Positions 44,118 through 54,133 of a DNA stretch of 64,000 bases are shown here, in pieces (the stretch's first letter is position 1; every line of letters begins with the position of its first letter). The notes below the pieces were generated by a model, which ran no database searches, had not been told where the DNA came from, and saw nothing but the letters and a program-made list of their open reading frames with translations. This DNA comes from an uncultured Elusimicrobia bacterium (GTDB lineage: Bacteria > Elusimicrobiota > Elusimicrobia > Elusimicrobiales > UBA9959), in NCBI GenBank assembly GCA_903867985.1, contig CAIPTO010000082.1, forward strand, positions 1 to 64,000, given 5' to 3'. The position numbers were made by a program, and so were the translations under genes.

Positions 44118-45209
44118 ATGTATTCTCATTCCGATAAAACGCTCTTTTACTCTGCGATCGGAGCCGTTTTATTTCATGGTCTGTTCTTTTTTTTCTACAT
44201 TAATTTCGTTCTGCTTGGTCCGCAAACCAGAAATATAGTCATAAACAACGTCGATCTGTTGCTCCAGGAAAAGGAGGCCCGTGTTCCCAAGGCGCCCGGC
44301 AATAAAACCCTGGATTTCTTAAAGCTGGCCCTGCCCAAGATCCCTAAGATCGAGATGACCACGGTGCCCAAACTGCCGGAGATAAATATCAAGGCGCCGG
44401 AAGCCCGCAAAAAGAACTTCGACCTGCCGCAAAAACTGCTGGAACGCTCGGGCCGTGTGCAGGCGCAGGAGCGGCTTGAGATGGATACGGCTAAACGGGC
44501 CGCGGCTGCGATGAACGCTGACCTCGGGATCAAGGCTGAACGCGCTACGGCGGCCCTGGCGCCCAAAATTGAGCTTGAGGAAGTAGGCATGAAGAAAGCG
44601 CCTACCCTCCCTGAGAATCTCCAGTTTGACGAGAACGCCCGTTCCTTCACGCCGCAAACCATGCAGGAACTTAATATCGCGGTGGAACGGGCCAAGAAAT
44701 CATCCGCCCTGCCCCAGGGGCTTTCCGAAAGGCAGGGCGAGGTAAGCGCTATACGCGAGAGCGCCCGCATTACCCCGGCTATGCCTGAACGTCTGGCGGA
44801 AGCCATAAGCGCGCCCGCCGAAAGCCTTACGCAGGGGCTCAGGGCAAAACCCGTAATATTGGCCGCGAGTCTGGGCGGGCCTAAAAACGCCTCCATGAAG
44901 CAGGCTGAAGAAACGAAGAAAGTAGAGATAGAGGGGCCGATTTCAAAACGGAAAGTGCTTAAGTATTATGTGCCGTCTTTCCCGTCCTGGGCGCGCGAGC
45001 GCGGTTTGCTGGAAGCTTCGGTGTCCATAAAGTTTTATGTTAACAATTCTGGCCGGGTTCTGAATGGCGCTTCGGTGGAAAAGACTTCCGGCTACGGCGC
45101 TTTGGACCGGAGCGCTATTGACGCGATAAAAAAATGGCAGTTTGAGCCCATTAGCGGCGCGGAATCCCGTCAGTGGGGTATAATAACGTTCAGGTTCGTG
45201 TCGGAATAA
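44118..45209 (+). CDS. TonB family protein
   Basis: A 363-residue protein. An N-terminal membrane anchor (about 10-35, FYSAIGAVLFHGLFFFFYINFVL) precedes a long Pro/Lys/Glu/Ala-rich periplasmic region (about 45-280) with repeated LPEN/LPQG-type motifs. The C-terminal TonB domain (about 285-363) shows SFPSWARERGLLEASVSIKF, GRVLNGASVEKTSGYGALD and AIDAIKKWQFEP. It should transmit energy from the TolQ/TolR-type complex to an outer-membrane or periplasmic partner. The middle is longer and less Pro-rich than in enterobacterial TonB. Confidence 0.9.
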   Translation: MYSHSDKTLFYSAIGAVLFHGLFFFFYINFVLLGPQTRNIVINNVDLLLQEKEARVPKAPGNKTLDFLKLALPKIPKIEMTTVPKLPEINIKAPEARKKNFDLPQKLLERSGRVQAQERLEMDTAKRAAAAMNADLGIKAERATAALAPKIELEEVGMKKAPTLPENLQFDENARSFTPQTMQELNIAVERAKKSSALPQGLSERQGEVSAIRESARITPAMPERLAEAISAPAESLTQGLRAKPVILAASLGGPKNASMKQAEETKKVEIEGPISKRKVLKYYVPSFPSWARERGLLEASVSIKFYVNNSGRVLNGASVEKTSGYGALDRSAIDAIKKWQFEPISGAESRQWGIITFRFVSE

Positions 45210-45279
45210 GAGATATAGGGCCGGGACGCCGTGGGGCATACCCGGAAAAAGTCGTGAGTCGGAAAAATAGGAGCAGTTT

Positions 45280-46254
45280 ATGAAACAAAATATTCGCGGT
45301 AAAGCTTTAATTTCAGTTTTATTTTCATCGGTCATGCTTACGGCCTACGGCTTATGGCCCGCGGCCTTGGGCGCTCAACCCCTGACTGAGGAGGCAACTT
45401 CGTATAACGAAGTTCCCCAGGAAATCGTGATCAAGTCGGAAAGCGAAGACAAGATCCGGACCACCAAGCCGCCGCTGAAGATCAAGACGGATGACTTGGA
45501 GAGCATCAGGGAATCCCTCGAGCCGGACAAAGATCTTTTTCTGTACGGCGAGTTCGCGAGCGTTTCCCAGGATTATCCGGAAAAGTTGTTTTCGACCAGA
45601 GTGATACAGCCCTGGCGGGCCGGGTTCAGCGATAAAACCGTTATAGCTTTTTATCCGCTGCGCAAGTTTTCAGAGGCTTTTAACAGGAATTCATTTGACG
45701 GTAATTCCAAAGAGATCCAATGGACGCTTTCGGTCACCGACGAGGAGGGCAAGATCTTTCACAAATACGCCGGGACAGGCGTGCCGCCGGAATCTATATT
45801 CTGGACCGGCGAGAACGATCAGCGGGAATGGCTTAAAGCCGGGCATAATTACGCTCCGGTTTACGTCTTCGTGGACGAGATGGGCGCGCTTAAGACCATT
45901 GTCGGAGATATTATAAAGTTTACCGCGATAGTATTCCAGAAAGACAGCAACCTTAACATAAGTCTGGATTCAGTCTCCGTATTCGGGCCTACCAAATCCA
46001 TGAAGACAGTGGATAAGGTTCTGGGTGAAGCGCTGCTTACCGCCACATGCGACCTTATTAAGCGGCGCTATTATAATGTTCCGGTCAAGGTCAACGTTTA
46101 CGCCCAGACCAAGGACCTGGCCGAACAACAGGCCGACCAAGTAAGCAATTTTCTTAAAAAAGAGCTTATGACCGGAGCAAATCTCATAACCTATGAAGGT
46201 TTTGACGAAAGTTTCGCCCAGCAGCGGATCGACGTGATTTTGATGAATAAGTGA
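45280..46254 (+). CDS. Exported protein of the Tol/Ton-like operon, function unknown
   Basis: I do not recognise this 324-residue protein as a whole. It has a signal peptide (to about residue 33; LWPAALGAQ), then an acidic linker and a beta-rich central region (FLYGEFASVSQDY, IQWTLSVTDEEGKIFHKYAG). The C-terminal part from about 240 (LLTATCDLIKRRYYNVPVKV, YAQTKDLAEQQADQVSNFLK, FAQQRIDVILMN) has the rhythm of an OmpA-like peptidoglycan-binding fold, without a clear key motif. Its position at the end of the operon suggests a Pal- or OmpA-like partner of the TonB-type protein. Confidence 0.6.
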   Translation: MKQNIRGKALISVLFSSVMLTAYGLWPAALGAQPLTEEATSYNEVPQEIVIKSESEDKIRTTKPPLKIKTDDLESIRESLEPDKDLFLYGEFASVSQDYPEKLFSTRVIQPWRAGFSDKTVIAFYPLRKFSEAFNRNSFDGNSKEIQWTLSVTDEEGKIFHKYAGTGVPPESIFWTGENDQREWLKAGHNYAPVYVFVDEMGALKTIVGDIIKFTAIVFQKDSNLNISLDSVSVFGPTKSMKTVDKVLGEALLTATCDLIKRRYYNVPVKVNVYAQTKDLAEQQADQVSNFLKKELMTGANLITYEGFDESFAQQRIDVILMNK

Positions 46255-46265
46255 TATCAGGGGAA

Positions 46266-46344
46266 GTGATAAGTGGTAAGTGATAAGTGGTAAGTGATAA
46301 GTAATAAGACTTACAACTTAATCCTTACAACTTACTCCTGAGTC
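46266..46344. repeat. Opposed heptamer arrays before rmlA
   Basis: Heptamers GTGATAA, GTGGTAA, GTGATAA, GTGGTAA, GTGATAA, GTAATAA run from 46266 to 46307. Complement-type heptamers CTTACAA, CTTAATC, CTTACAA, CTTACTC then follow from 46310. Same word family as 43991-44092, in degenerate copies. Confidence 0.85.
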
Positions 46345-46361
46345 TTAATTTCGGAGACAAT

Positions 46362-47237
46362 ATGAAAGGAATAATATTGGCCGGCGGCAGCGGCACCCGG
46401 CTTTATCCCATTACCAACGCGGTCTGCAAACAGCTGCTGCCGGTATATGACAAGCCCATGATATATTATCCCCTGTCCGCGCTGATGCTGGCCGGGATAC
46501 GCGAGATACTTATTATTTCCACGCCTAAGGATCTGCCCAGGTTCAGGGAGATCTTCGGAGACGGCGCTGCCTGGGGGCTCAGTTTTGAATATAAAGAACA
46601 GGCCCGTCCCGCCGGTATAGCCGAGGCTTTTGTGATCGGCAGGGAATTTATAGGCGACGACGATGTCTGTCTGATCCTGGGCGATAACATCTTCTACGGC
46701 CAGGGTCTGACCGAAGCTTTAAGAAAAGCCGCCGCCGAGGTCGCCGCGCGCAAAAGCGCCGTCGTGTTCGGCTATTATGTTACCGATCCCCAGAGGTACG
46801 GCGTGGTTGAATTTGACGCGCGAGGCAACGCCGTCTCGATTGAGGAGAAGCCTAAAACCCCAAAATCCAATTATGCCGTCACCGGCATATATTTTTATCC
46901 GAACGACGTGGTTGAAATCGCCGGCGGAATGAAGCCATCGCCTCGCGGCGAACTGGAAATAACCGATGTTAACAGGGAATACCTGAAAAGAGGCGTCCTG
47001 AAAGTTGAGCTTCTCGGCCGCGGCTACGCCTGGCTTGATACCGGCACTTTTGAAAGCCTGCTGGAGGCGAGCGGGTTTATCGCTACCGTAGAGCGCCGGC
47101 AGGGTCTGAAGATCGCCTGCATAGAAGAAATCTCCTATTTGCTGGGCTATATTACTAAGGATGCCGTGCTGCTTCTTGCCGAGTCCATGAGTAAAAATAC
47201 TTATGGGGAGTACCTGCGGAAAGTAGTGAACGAATAG
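46362..47237 (+). CDS. rmlA: Glucose-1-phosphate thymidylyltransferase
   Basis: Makes dTDP-glucose from dTTP and glucose-1-phosphate, the first step of dTDP-L-rhamnose synthesis. 291 residues, normal length. The nucleotide-binding signature [28 protein letters not shown] and LGDNIFYG (metal/phosphate region) are all present, as is the late segment [18 protein letters not shown]. It heads an rmlA-rmlC-rmlD run with rmlB four genes later. Confidence 0.97.
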   Translation: MKGIILAGGSGTRLYPITNAVCKQLLPVYDKPMIYYPLSALMLAGIREILIISTPKDLPRFREIFGDGAAWGLSFEYKEQARPAGIAEAFVIGREFIGDDDVCLILGDNIFYGQGLTEALRKAAAEVAARKSAVVFGYYVTDPQRYGVVEFDARGNAVSIEEKPKTPKSNYAVTGIYFYPNDVVEIAGGMKPSPRGELEITDVNREYLKRGVLKVELLGRGYAWLDTGTFESLLEASGFIATVERRQGLKIACIEEISYLLGYITKDAVLLLAESMSKNTYGEYLRKVVNE

Positions 47238-47240
47238 ACG

Positions 47241-47376
47241 CAAAGCAGTCTAGATGCAAAGCGATCTGGAGGCAAAGCGATTTAGAGGGAAAGCAGTTTA
47301 GCGGTCTTCTTTGAATCTAAATTGCTAAATGGCTTTGCATCCAGATTGCTAAACTGCCAAACGGCCTTGCATCTAA
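47241..47376. repeat. 16-base word array with inverted half, between rmlA and rmlC
   Basis: Four 16-base copies run head to tail: 47241-47256, 47257-47272, 47273-47288 and 47289-47304, of the form GCAAAGCAGTCTAGAT with substitutions. From about 47316 the complementary words appear (GCTAAATGGCTTTGC, CCAGATTGCTAAACTGCC, CCTTGCATCTAAA). The element fills the whole gap and overlaps the upstream end of the rmlC frame. Confidence 0.85.
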
Positions 47377-47384
47377 AGGAAATT

Positions 47385-47927
47385 ATGCCTTTTGAGTTTG
47401 TAAAATTTAAACTTGACGGTCTTGTGCTGATTAAACCCCGCGTTTTCACCGACGAGCGGGGCTTTTTTCTGGAGGCTTATAAATTCAGCGATTTTGAGAG
47501 GGCCGGGATAAAAGAAAACTTCGTGCAGGATAATCATTCACGATCCGTCAGGGGCGTCCTGCGGGGCCTGCACTATCAAAAGCCTCCTGCCGCACAGGGC
47601 AAACTGATACGCTGCACTCTGGGCCGCATCCTGGATGTAGCCGTAGACATAAGAAAAGATTCCGCTACTTTTTGTGACTGGGCGTCAGTAGAATTGAGCG
47701 CCGATAACGCCCACATGCTCTATATCCCGCCCGGTTTCGCCCACGGCTTTCTGGTTTTAAGCGATATCGCGGAAATAATATACAAATGCACCAGCGAGTT
47801 CGCCCCGGAGCTTGAAGTCGGTATACGCTGGAACGATCCGCGGTTCGGCATCAAGTGGGGCGTAACTGACCCGGCTCTGTCGCCCAAAGACAGCGTTCTA
47901 CCCTGGTTTAAAGACGCGGATGTTTAA
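47385..47927 (+). CDS. rmlC: dTDP-4-dehydrorhamnose 3,5-epimerase
   Basis: Epimerises dTDP-4-keto-6-deoxyglucose at C3 and C5. 180 residues, normal. A cupin fold with the family blocks DERGFFLEAYK, FVQDNHSRSVRGVLRGLHYQ (catalytic His region), GKLIRCTLGRILDVAVDIR and IPPGFAHGFLVLS, and a late WNDPRFGIKW. The ATG at 47385 has AAAGGA upstream; the frame upstream of it is repeat sequence. Confidence 0.96.
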   Translation: MPFEFVKFKLDGLVLIKPRVFTDERGFFLEAYKFSDFERAGIKENFVQDNHSRSVRGVLRGLHYQKPPAAQGKLIRCTLGRILDVAVDIRKDSATFCDWASVELSADNAHMLYIPPGFAHGFLVLSDIAEIIYKCTSEFAPELEVGIRWNDPRFGIKWGVTDPALSPKDSVLPWFKDADV

Positions 47928-47941
47928 ACACTCTTCGGTTT

Positions 47942-48790
47942 ATGAAAATTTTAATAACCGGATCAAATGGCCAGCTGGCGGAAGCGTTCATCCGCCGCTT
48001 TGAGGAACAAGGGCACGAGTACCTGGGCCATGACCTCGACACGCTGGATATAGGCGGGCGCGACGCGGTTATTCGGGAGGTCCGCGCTTTTAAGCCGGGC
48101 CTGATAGTCAATTGCGCGGCCTACAATCTGGTGGACAAAGCCGAACAGGACTCTAAGACGGCGTTCAGGGCGAACGCCTGCGGTCCGGAAAATCTGGCGC
48201 TTGCCGCCCTGGAGACCGGCGCTTTTCTTATTCATTTCGGTTCCGATTATATCTTCGACGGCGCCAAGGCTCCAGTCCCTTACGCTGAAAATGACAAACC
48301 GGATCCCCTGAACAAATACGGCGCTTCAAAGCTTGAAGGGGAAAAATTGATAAGGGCGTCCGGCGTCAGGCATCTCATCCTGCGCGTGAGCTGGGTGTTT
48401 GGGAAAGGGAATCAGAATTTTACTGCAAAACTGCTGGAATGGGCCAAAAATCCCGGCGCGGTTACCGTGGCGGCGGATGAAGTTTCCGTGCCGACCTTCG
48501 CGGACGATATTGTTTACGGCTCTATGGCCGCGTTTAAGGCCGGTCTTGAAGGGACATGGCATTTACCCAATACCGGTTCCTGTTCAAGATATGAGTGGGC
48601 GGGTTTGATATTAAAAACTTTGAATATAAATAAAGAGCTGATCCCCGGCCGCATGGCCGATTTTAATCTTCCGGCCCGGCGCCCCGGTTTTTCCGCCATG
48701 TCTAACTCCGCTATTTCCAAAGAGCTGGGCATCACCATACCCGCCTGGCAAGATTCCGCGCGTGCTTTTATAAGGAGACAGAATGCCTAA
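47942..48790 (+). CDS. rmlD: dTDP-4-dehydrorhamnose reductase
   Basis: Final step of dTDP-L-rhamnose synthesis. 282 residues, SDR-extended fold. The nucleotide motif is [12 protein letters not shown]. The active site is THR-type [13 protein letters not shown] followed by FGSDYIFDG and YGASKLEGE (Tyr and Lys). [13 protein letters not shown] and PTFADDI complete the match. It overlaps the next gene by 8 bases. Confidence 0.95.
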   Translation: MKILITGSNGQLAEAFIRRFEEQGHEYLGHDLDTLDIGGRDAVIREVRAFKPGLIVNCAAYNLVDKAEQDSKTAFRANACGPENLALAALETGAFLIHFGSDYIFDGAKAPVPYAENDKPDPLNKYGASKLEGEKLIRASGVRHLILRVSWVFGKGNQNFTAKLLEWAKNPGAVTVAADEVSVPTFADDIVYGSMAAFKAGLEGTWHLPNTGSCSRYEWAGLILKTLNINKELIPGRMADFNLPARRPGFSAMSNSAISKELGITIPAWQDSARAFIRRQNA

Positions 48791-49523
48791 AGTTATGATA
48801 GTCCTTCCGGCGTACAACGCCGAAAAAACCCTCCCGGCCACCCTTGCGGACATACCGGCCGAATATCGCTCCAATGTTATACTTGTGGACGACTGTTCTA
48901 AAGACAAAACAGCAGAGGCGGCCGCTGGCTTCGGCATTACCGTAGTCCGGCATGAGTCCAATAAAGGCTACGGCGGCAATCAAAAAACCTGCTACCGCGA
49001 AGCGCTTAAGGCCGGGGCCGATATCGTTGTGATGCTGCACCCGGACTATCAATATAACCCAAAGGTTATCCCGCACCTGGTCGGCGTGATAGACGCCGGC
49101 ATTTGCGACATGATGCTGGGGAACCGTATCCGCACCCGCCGCGAAACTCTGGCCGGAGGCATGCCCTTTTACAAATATCTCTCCAACCGCTTCCTCTCCC
49201 TGCTCTGCAATGTGGTGGCCGGGGAAAATCTGGGCGAATGGCACAGTGGCATGCGCGCTTATTCCCGCAAGGTGCTTTTAACCATTCCCTGGGAGAATAA
49301 CACCGACGACTTCGCTTTTGACATGCAGTTTCTGGCGCAGGCTTCTTATTTCGGTTTCAGAATGGGCGATATCCCGGTTGAAACCAAATATTTTAAGGAC
49401 GCTTCCTCTATAAATTTTATCCGCAGCCTCAAATACGGGCTGCATACGCTGGTGATACTCGCTCAATTCCTGCTGCAGAAGAGCGGTTTGTTTAAGCCGG
49501 GGCTTTTCCGGAAGATAAAATGA
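48783..49523 (+). CDS. Glycosyltransferase family 2
   Basis: A 246-residue GT-A fold enzyme. It has [13 protein letters not shown] at the N-terminus, the nucleotide-binding [20 protein letters not shown], and a DxD-like metal motif in [10 protein letters not shown]. The late [10 protein letters not shown] and [10 protein letters not shown] blocks are typical of dolichol-phosphate-mannose-synthase-like or bactoprenol-sugar transferases. The C-terminus has one weak hydrophobic segment. It is coupled to the following GT-C gene (4-base overlap), so it may make the polyprenyl-linked sugar donor used by that enzyme. Confidence 0.92.
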   Translation: MPKVMIVLPAYNAEKTLPATLADIPAEYRSNVILVDDCSKDKTAEAAAGFGITVVRHESNKGYGGNQKTCYREALKAGADIVVMLHPDYQYNPKVIPHLVGVIDAGICDMMLGNRIRTRRETLAGGMPFYKYLSNRFLSLLCNVVAGENLGEWHSGMRAYSRKVLLTIPWENNTDDFAFDMQFLAQASYFGFRMGDIPVETKYFKDASSINFIRSLKYGLHTLVILAQFLLQKSGLFKPGLFRKIK

Positions 49524-50980
49524 CGGATAAATCTTTACGCGCGCCTGGGATGGTCGCTGAAGCGGGCTGGCGTTCCTTTTTCTCCGGCGAGGTTGTTTTT
49601 TACGCGGCTCTCCTGCTGCTCTGCTTTTTCAGGCTTGGCGAACTGCCCCTGGCCGAGATGGACGACATTACCCACGCGGCAATAGGCAAGTCCATATTGC
49701 TCAGCGGCGACTGGTTCACCATGCATGAAGGAGCGCAGCTCAGTTTCTTAAAGCCGCCGCTTTACTTCTGGCTGGAGGCTTTTTCGTTCAAGATCTTTTC
49801 CGTTTCGGATTATTGGGCCCGCTTTCCGGCGGCTTTAACCGGTTTTCTTACACTGACGCTGGCGTACACAACTATCCGTTCCGCCTGGGACAGGCAGACC
49901 GCTTTCCTTACGGTGCTGATACTCTGCTCAAGCACCTTCTTTGTGAAGTATTCACGCCGCGCTATGCTGGATATGCCGGTGGCTTTCGCGCTGTGCCTGG
50001 GCATATGGGCCGCCGTAAAAGCCGATTACGAGGATAAGCCCCGCTGCCTCCTGCTCTGCGGTATAAGCGCGGCCATAGGCTATTATTTCAAAGGCGTTCA
50101 GGGGTTTTACATACTGGCCGTGCTGCCGGCGTATTACGCGGTCACGCGCAGGCCGCTCCGCCTGTTCAATAAGTGGATGATTTTAGGGGGGCTCGCCGGT
50201 CTGGGACTTATCGCCGCCTGGGCGCTGCCGCAATATCACTTTAACGGCGCTGATTTCCTTTATTCACAGTCAGGCATCGGCCCGCTGGTCGACCGCGGCA
50301 TACCCGGGAAACATAACGCTTTTTATACCCCGTTCATAAAGGCCTTCAGCGTTTTTTATCTGCTGCCGCTTACGCTGTTCGGCGTGGCCATGATCAGAAA
50401 ATGGACGCCGGCTGAAAGTAAGTCCGCCGCGCTCAAATACCTGATGCTGACCTGGCTGCTCGTATTGCTGGCCGTGCTGGGCGCGAGCAACGCTTTTTAC
50501 ATACGCTACCTGATACCGGCTTTCGTGCCAATGGCTTTTTTTGCCGCGCTGGCGGCGCAGAAACTATCCTCTTTCCTGCGCGAAGAAAAGTCCCGCCCGC
50601 AGTTAATGGCTGTTTTCTCTCTGGCACTGCTGGTGTTCTGCGTGTTACCGCTCCCCACGGATTCCGGGGGCACGGGGTACAAGGGGCTGTATGAATGTCT
50701 CAAAAAAGTAGCTCCCGGGGATGCCAGGATAGTGCTTTATAAGGACAAGGCTTACAGATTCAATCAGGGGCTGGTGTTTTACGGCGACAGGGTTTTGTGG
50801 AAACAGGTCAATTCTCCCGAGGAGCTCCGCTCCGTGGCGGCCGCGAACCCGTCCTGCGCGATAATAGTGACGGCCGCCTACTTCCCTGAAATAGCCGGCG
50901 CCGGAGTAAAAATACAAAAGATAGCTGAAGAGCCCGGATGGCGGCTGTACTCGGTTAAACCCAATCTTTTGGAGGAGTAA
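49520..50980 (+). CDS. GT-C membrane glycosyltransferase, ArnT/PMT-like
   Basis: A 486-residue polytopic protein. About 10-11 hydrophobic segments. The first periplasmic loop has the catalytic-type acidic pair [11 protein letters not shown], followed by [12 protein letters not shown], the hallmark of the ArnT/family-39/83 group. A soluble C-terminus of about 85 residues follows. It should transfer a polyprenyl-phosphate-linked sugar to lipid or protein on the periplasmic side. Coupled to the upstream family 2 transferase. Confidence 0.9.
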   Translation: MTDKSLRAPGMVAEAGWRSFFSGEVVFYAALLLLCFFRLGELPLAEMDDITHAAIGKSILLSGDWFTMHEGAQLSFLKPPLYFWLEAFSFKIFSVSDYWARFPAALTGFLTLTLAYTTIRSAWDRQTAFLTVLILCSSTFFVKYSRRAMLDMPVAFALCLGIWAAVKADYEDKPRCLLLCGISAAIGYYFKGVQGFYILAVLPAYYAVTRRPLRLFNKWMILGGLAGLGLIAAWALPQYHFNGADFLYSQSGIGPLVDRGIPGKHNAFYTPFIKAFSVFYLLPLTLFGVAMIRKWTPAESKSAALKYLMLTWLLVLLAVLGASNAFYIRYLIPAFVPMAFFAALAAQKLSSFLREEKSRPQLMAVFSLALLVFCVLPLPTDSGGTGYKGLYECLKKVAPGDARIVLYKDKAYRFNQGLVFYGDRVLWKQVNSPEELRSVAAANPSCAIIVTAAYFPEIAGAGVKIQKIAEEPGWRLYSVKPNLLEE

Positions 50981-50983
50981 GAT

Positions 50984-52087
50984 ATGCACACAATACTTGT
51001 CACCGGCGGCGCCGGGTTTATAGGCTCAAATTTTATACGCTTTGTTTTTGAGAAAACCGGTTTTTCCGGCAGGATAGTGAACCTGGATAAGCTGACCTAC
51101 GCCGGCAATCTGGAAAGCCTGGAAGATATCCGCCGCAAATATAAAGGCCGCTATACTTTTGTTAAAGGCGACATCTGCGATTATAAAACCGTTCTGGGGC
51201 TGATGAAAAAGCACGGCGTGGATACAGTGGCGCATTTCGCGGCCGAATCCCACGTCGACCGCTCTATCTACGGACCGAAGGATTTTATAGAGACGAACAT
51301 TCACGGCACGTTCAGCCTGCTTGAAGCCGCCCGCCAGTTCTGGCAGCCGGCGCCGGAAAAAAAGGCGTCTTCGGGGCTTCGCTTCCGTTTCCACCATGTC
51401 AGCACGGACGAGGTCTACGGTTCCCTGGGGAAAACCGGGAAGTTCAGGGAAACTACCCCTTACGATCCCCGCAGCCCCTATTCCGCTTCGAAAGCTTCTT
51501 CTGACCATATCGTACGGGCTTACCACCATACCTACGGTCTGCCGGTCACTATTTCAAACTGCTCTAATAATTACGGCCCCTATCATTTTCCGGAAAAACT
51601 TATTCCTCTGGCTATTTTAAACGCGCTGGAGGGCAAACCGCTCCCGGTTTACGGCGACGGCCTGCAGGTGCGCGACTGGCTGTATGTCACGGACCATTGT
51701 GCTGCCATCTGGCGTATCCTTCAGAAAGGCCGGGCGGGGGAAACCTATAACATAGGAGGCAACTGCGAGAAGGCCAATATAGATGTCGTTAAAGAGATCT
51801 GCCGCGGACTTGAGCGCGCGCGCCCGTCACGCGGCAATCCGGCTTTAAAAGGGCGGAAATATTCCGACCTTATAACTTTTGTCAAAGACCGGCCCGGCCA
51901 TGACCGCCGTTACGCCATAGACGCCTCCAGGATCAAGGGGGAACTAGGTTGGAGGCCGGCCCACGATTTTAAAACCGGCCTCGCGTCCACCATAAACTGG
52001 TATCTGCAAAATGCCGCCTGGCTGGCCTCCGTTAAAAAAGCTTCCTATTCCGGCTGGCTGGATAAGAACTATAGCTGCCGTAAGTAG
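50984..52087 (+). CDS. rmlB: dTDP-glucose 4,6-dehydratase
   Basis: Second step of dTDP-L-rhamnose synthesis. 367 residues. [10 protein letters not shown] binds NAD; the segment [11 protein letters not shown] is diagnostic of Rml[25 protein letters not shown], the [11 protein letters not shown] motif (Tyr and Lys) and [18 protein letters not shown] follow. About 15 extra residues ([16 protein letters not shown]) lie before [11 protein letters not shown]. It completes the rhamnose set, separated from rmlA, C and D by two transferases. Confidence 0.96.
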   Translation: MHTILVTGGAGFIGSNFIRFVFEKTGFSGRIVNLDKLTYAGNLESLEDIRRKYKGRYTFVKGDICDYKTVLGLMKKHGVDTVAHFAAESHVDRSIYGPKDFIETNIHGTFSLLEAARQFWQPAPEKKASSGLRFRFHHVSTDEVYGSLGKTGKFRETTPYDPRSPYSASKASSDHIVRAYHHTYGLPVTISNCSNNYGPYHFPEKLIPLAILNALEGKPLPVYGDGLQVRDWLYVTDHCAAIWRILQKGRAGETYNIGGNCEKANIDVVKEICRGLERARPSRGNPALKGRKYSDLITFVKDRPGHDRRYAIDASRIKGELGWRPAHDFKTGLASTINWYLQNAAWLASVKKASYSGWLDKNYSCRK

Positions 52088-52134
52088 AGGATTGGAGGAT
52101 TAGAGGACTAGAGGACTAGAGGACTAGAGGATTG
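52087..52134 (+). repeat. Six-copy octamer array after rmlB
   Basis: GAGGATTG, GAGGATTA, GAGGACTA three times, and GAGGATTG run head to tail over 48 bases, starting inside the rmlB stop region. The words are the reverse complement of the TCCTC(C/T)A(A/G) words found inside rfbG and rfbH. No opposite arm is present here. The rest of the gap to 52206 shows only an A/G-rich ribosome site. Confidence 0.88.
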
Positions 52135-52206
52135 GCTGTGGTGATTTTCATTATTTGATAGAATGTCTTTAACCTGATAAGTCAATAACTGAAAAGGGGA
52201 TTTTTT

Positions 52207-52974
52207 ATGAAAGTAGTCATTTTGGCTGGCGGGATGGGCACCCGTTTAAGCGAAGAGACCGACCTGAAACCCAAGCCCATGGTTGAGATAGGCGAAAGGC
52301 CCATGCTCTGGCATATTATGAAACTTTACTCCCATTACGGGTTTAACGATTTCATCATCTGCCTGGGCTACAAGGGCTATATGATAAAAGAATACTTCGC
52401 CAATTATTTTATGCATCAGGCGGATGTTACCATAGACATGAAAACCAATAAGGTAGAGATCCATCACCAGAAGGCCGAACCCTGGAAGGTAACGCTGGTG
52501 GACACCGGCCTTAATACCATGACCGGCGGCCGGATAAAAAAAATTGAGAAATACATAGACAATAAACCGTTTCTTCTTACCTACGGCGACGGCCTTTCCG
52601 ACGTGAACATCAAAGACCTGGTTGATTTTCATAAAAAGAGCGGCAATCTCGCTACGCTTACTGCCGTGCAGACCCTGGGGCGTTTCGGCGCGCTGGAAAT
52701 TGCCCCAAAGGGCGGCGTTAAAGCCTTCAGGGAAAAGCCGGTGGGCGACGGAGCCTGGATAAACGGCGGATTTTTTGTCGTTGAGCCTGCCGCGCTTAAA
52801 TTGCTTAAAGACGACTCCACAGTCTGGGAGCGCGAACCCCTCGAGCGTCTGGCGCGGGATAACAAACTGGGCGCTTATAAACATGCCGGGTTCTGGAAAT
52901 GCATGGATACTTTAAGGGATAAAGTGGAGTTCGAAAAACTCTGGCGGGATAACGCGGCACCGTGGAAAAGATGA
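52207..52974 (+). CDS. rfbF: Glucose-1-phosphate cytidylyltransferase
   Basis: Makes CDP-glucose, the entry to CDP-3,6-dideoxyhexoses. 255 residues, normal. It has [22 protein letters not shown] at the N-terminus (split here as [12 protein letters not shown] and [10 protein letters not shown]), [23 protein letters not shown] and [10 protein letters not shown], all typical of RfbF/DdhA. It heads a second sugar set whose other members, rfbG and rfbH, lie at 55621 and 58599. Confidence 0.96.
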   Translation: MKVVILAGGMGTRLSEETDLKPKPMVEIGERPMLWHIMKLYSHYGFNDFIICLGYKGYMIKEYFANYFMHQADVTIDMKTNKVEIHHQKAEPWKVTLVDTGLNTMTGGRIKKIEKYIDNKPFLLTYGDGLSDVNIKDLVDFHKKSGNLATLTAVQTLGRFGALEIAPKGGVKAFREKPVGDGAWINGGFFVVEPAALKLLKDDSTVWEREPLERLARDNKLGAYKHAGFWKCMDTLRDKVEFEKLWRDNAAPWKR

Positions 52975-53008
52975 GCATCGTCGGCTCTATTTGAAAGAGG
53001 GAATGAAT

Positions 53009-54124
53009 ATGAAAAAAGCTTTAATCGCCGGTATCACAGGACAGGACGGAGCGTATCTCACTGAATTGCTGCTTAAGAAAGGCTATGAAGTATACGGCGT
53101 ACGCAGAAGGGTTTCAGTTGACAACACCTCCCGCCTCAGAGAATATCTGGGCGAAGGTTTTAAAAATCCAAGGCTTAAACTGGTGTACGGCGATATGACG
53201 GATTCGGCCAGCGTTACCCGCCTGATAGAAAGAATACGGCCCGACGAAATATACAACCTGGCCGCCCAGAGCCATGTGGCGGTGAGCTTTGAGCAGCCGG
53301 AATACACAGCCAATTGCGATGCCATCGGCACCCTGCGCCTCCTTGAAGCCGTCAAGACGCTGGGGCTCCTCAAAAAAACAAAGATATACCAGGCCTCCAC
53401 TTCCGAACTTTTCGGCAGGGTACGCGCCATCCCGCAGAACGAGAATACCCCCTTTTATCCCCGCTCGCCGTACGGTGTCGCTAAACTTTACGGTTATTGG
53501 ATAATCGTCAATTACCGCGAATCCTACGGCCTCTTCGCTTCAAACGGCATTCTCTTTAACCACGAGTCCGCGCTGCGCGGCGAAACTTTCGTCACCCGCA
53601 AGGTGACTATCGCTCTTTCGCGGATACTGATGGGGCTTGAGGATTGCCTTCACCTCGGTAATCTGAACTCCAAACGGGACTGGGGCCACGCCAAGGATTA
53701 TGTGGAAGCCATGTGGCTGATACTCCAGCAGAAAACCGCCGAGGATTTTGTCATAGCCACCGGCAAACAATATTCCGTGCGCCAATTTATAGAGGAAGCG
53801 GCAAAATTCATGGGCGTTGCCATAAAATGGCAGGGCAAAGGCCTGAATGAGCGCGGCGTAGTGGCCGGGATCTTTAAGCCGCATGACGGCTCCGGTATAA
53901 CCCCTGAAATGGTAAAGCTGAAAAAAGGCGACGTGATAGTCCGCGTAGATCCGGCTTATTTCAGGCCGGCGGAGGTCGACACGCTGCTGGGCGATTCCTC
54001 CAAGGCCAGAAAGAAGCTGGGCTGGAAGCCTAAAGTCGATTTCAACGGACTTGTCAAAGAGATGATGTTCGCCGACCTGAAGGCGGCGCGCAAGGAAATA
54101 CATCTTAAGAAAGGCGGATTTTAA
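53009..54124 (+). CDS. gmd: GDP-mannose 4,6-dehydratase
   Basis: Converts GDP-mannose to GDP-4-keto-6-deoxymannose. 371 residues. [14 protein letters not shown] and [17 protein letters not shown] are the Gmd signature; [24 protein letters not shown], the [14 protein letters not shown] motif (Tyr and Lys) and [16 protein letters not shown] follow. The ATG at 53009 has GAGGG at a good distance; 53003 is also in frame but too close to it. Together with manC and fcl it gives GDP-L-fucose or a related sugar. Confidence 0.96.
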   Translation: MKKALIAGITGQDGAYLTELLLKKGYEVYGVRRRVSVDNTSRLREYLGEGFKNPRLKLVYGDMTDSASVTRLIERIRPDEIYNLAAQSHVAVSFEQPEYTANCDAIGTLRLLEAVKTLGLLKKTKIYQASTSELFGRVRAIPQNENTPFYPRSPYGVAKLYGYWIIVNYRESYGLFASNGILFNHESALRGETFVTRKVTIALSRILMGLEDCLHLGNLNSKRDWGHAKDYVEAMWLILQQKTAEDFVIATGKQYSVRQFIEEAAKFMGVAIKWQGKGLNERGVVAGIFKPHDGSGITPEMVKLKKGDVIVRVDPAYFRPAEVDTLLGDSSKARKKLGWKPKVDFNGLVKEMMFADLKAARKEIHLKKGGF

Positions 54125-54133
54125 GGAGCGTCA

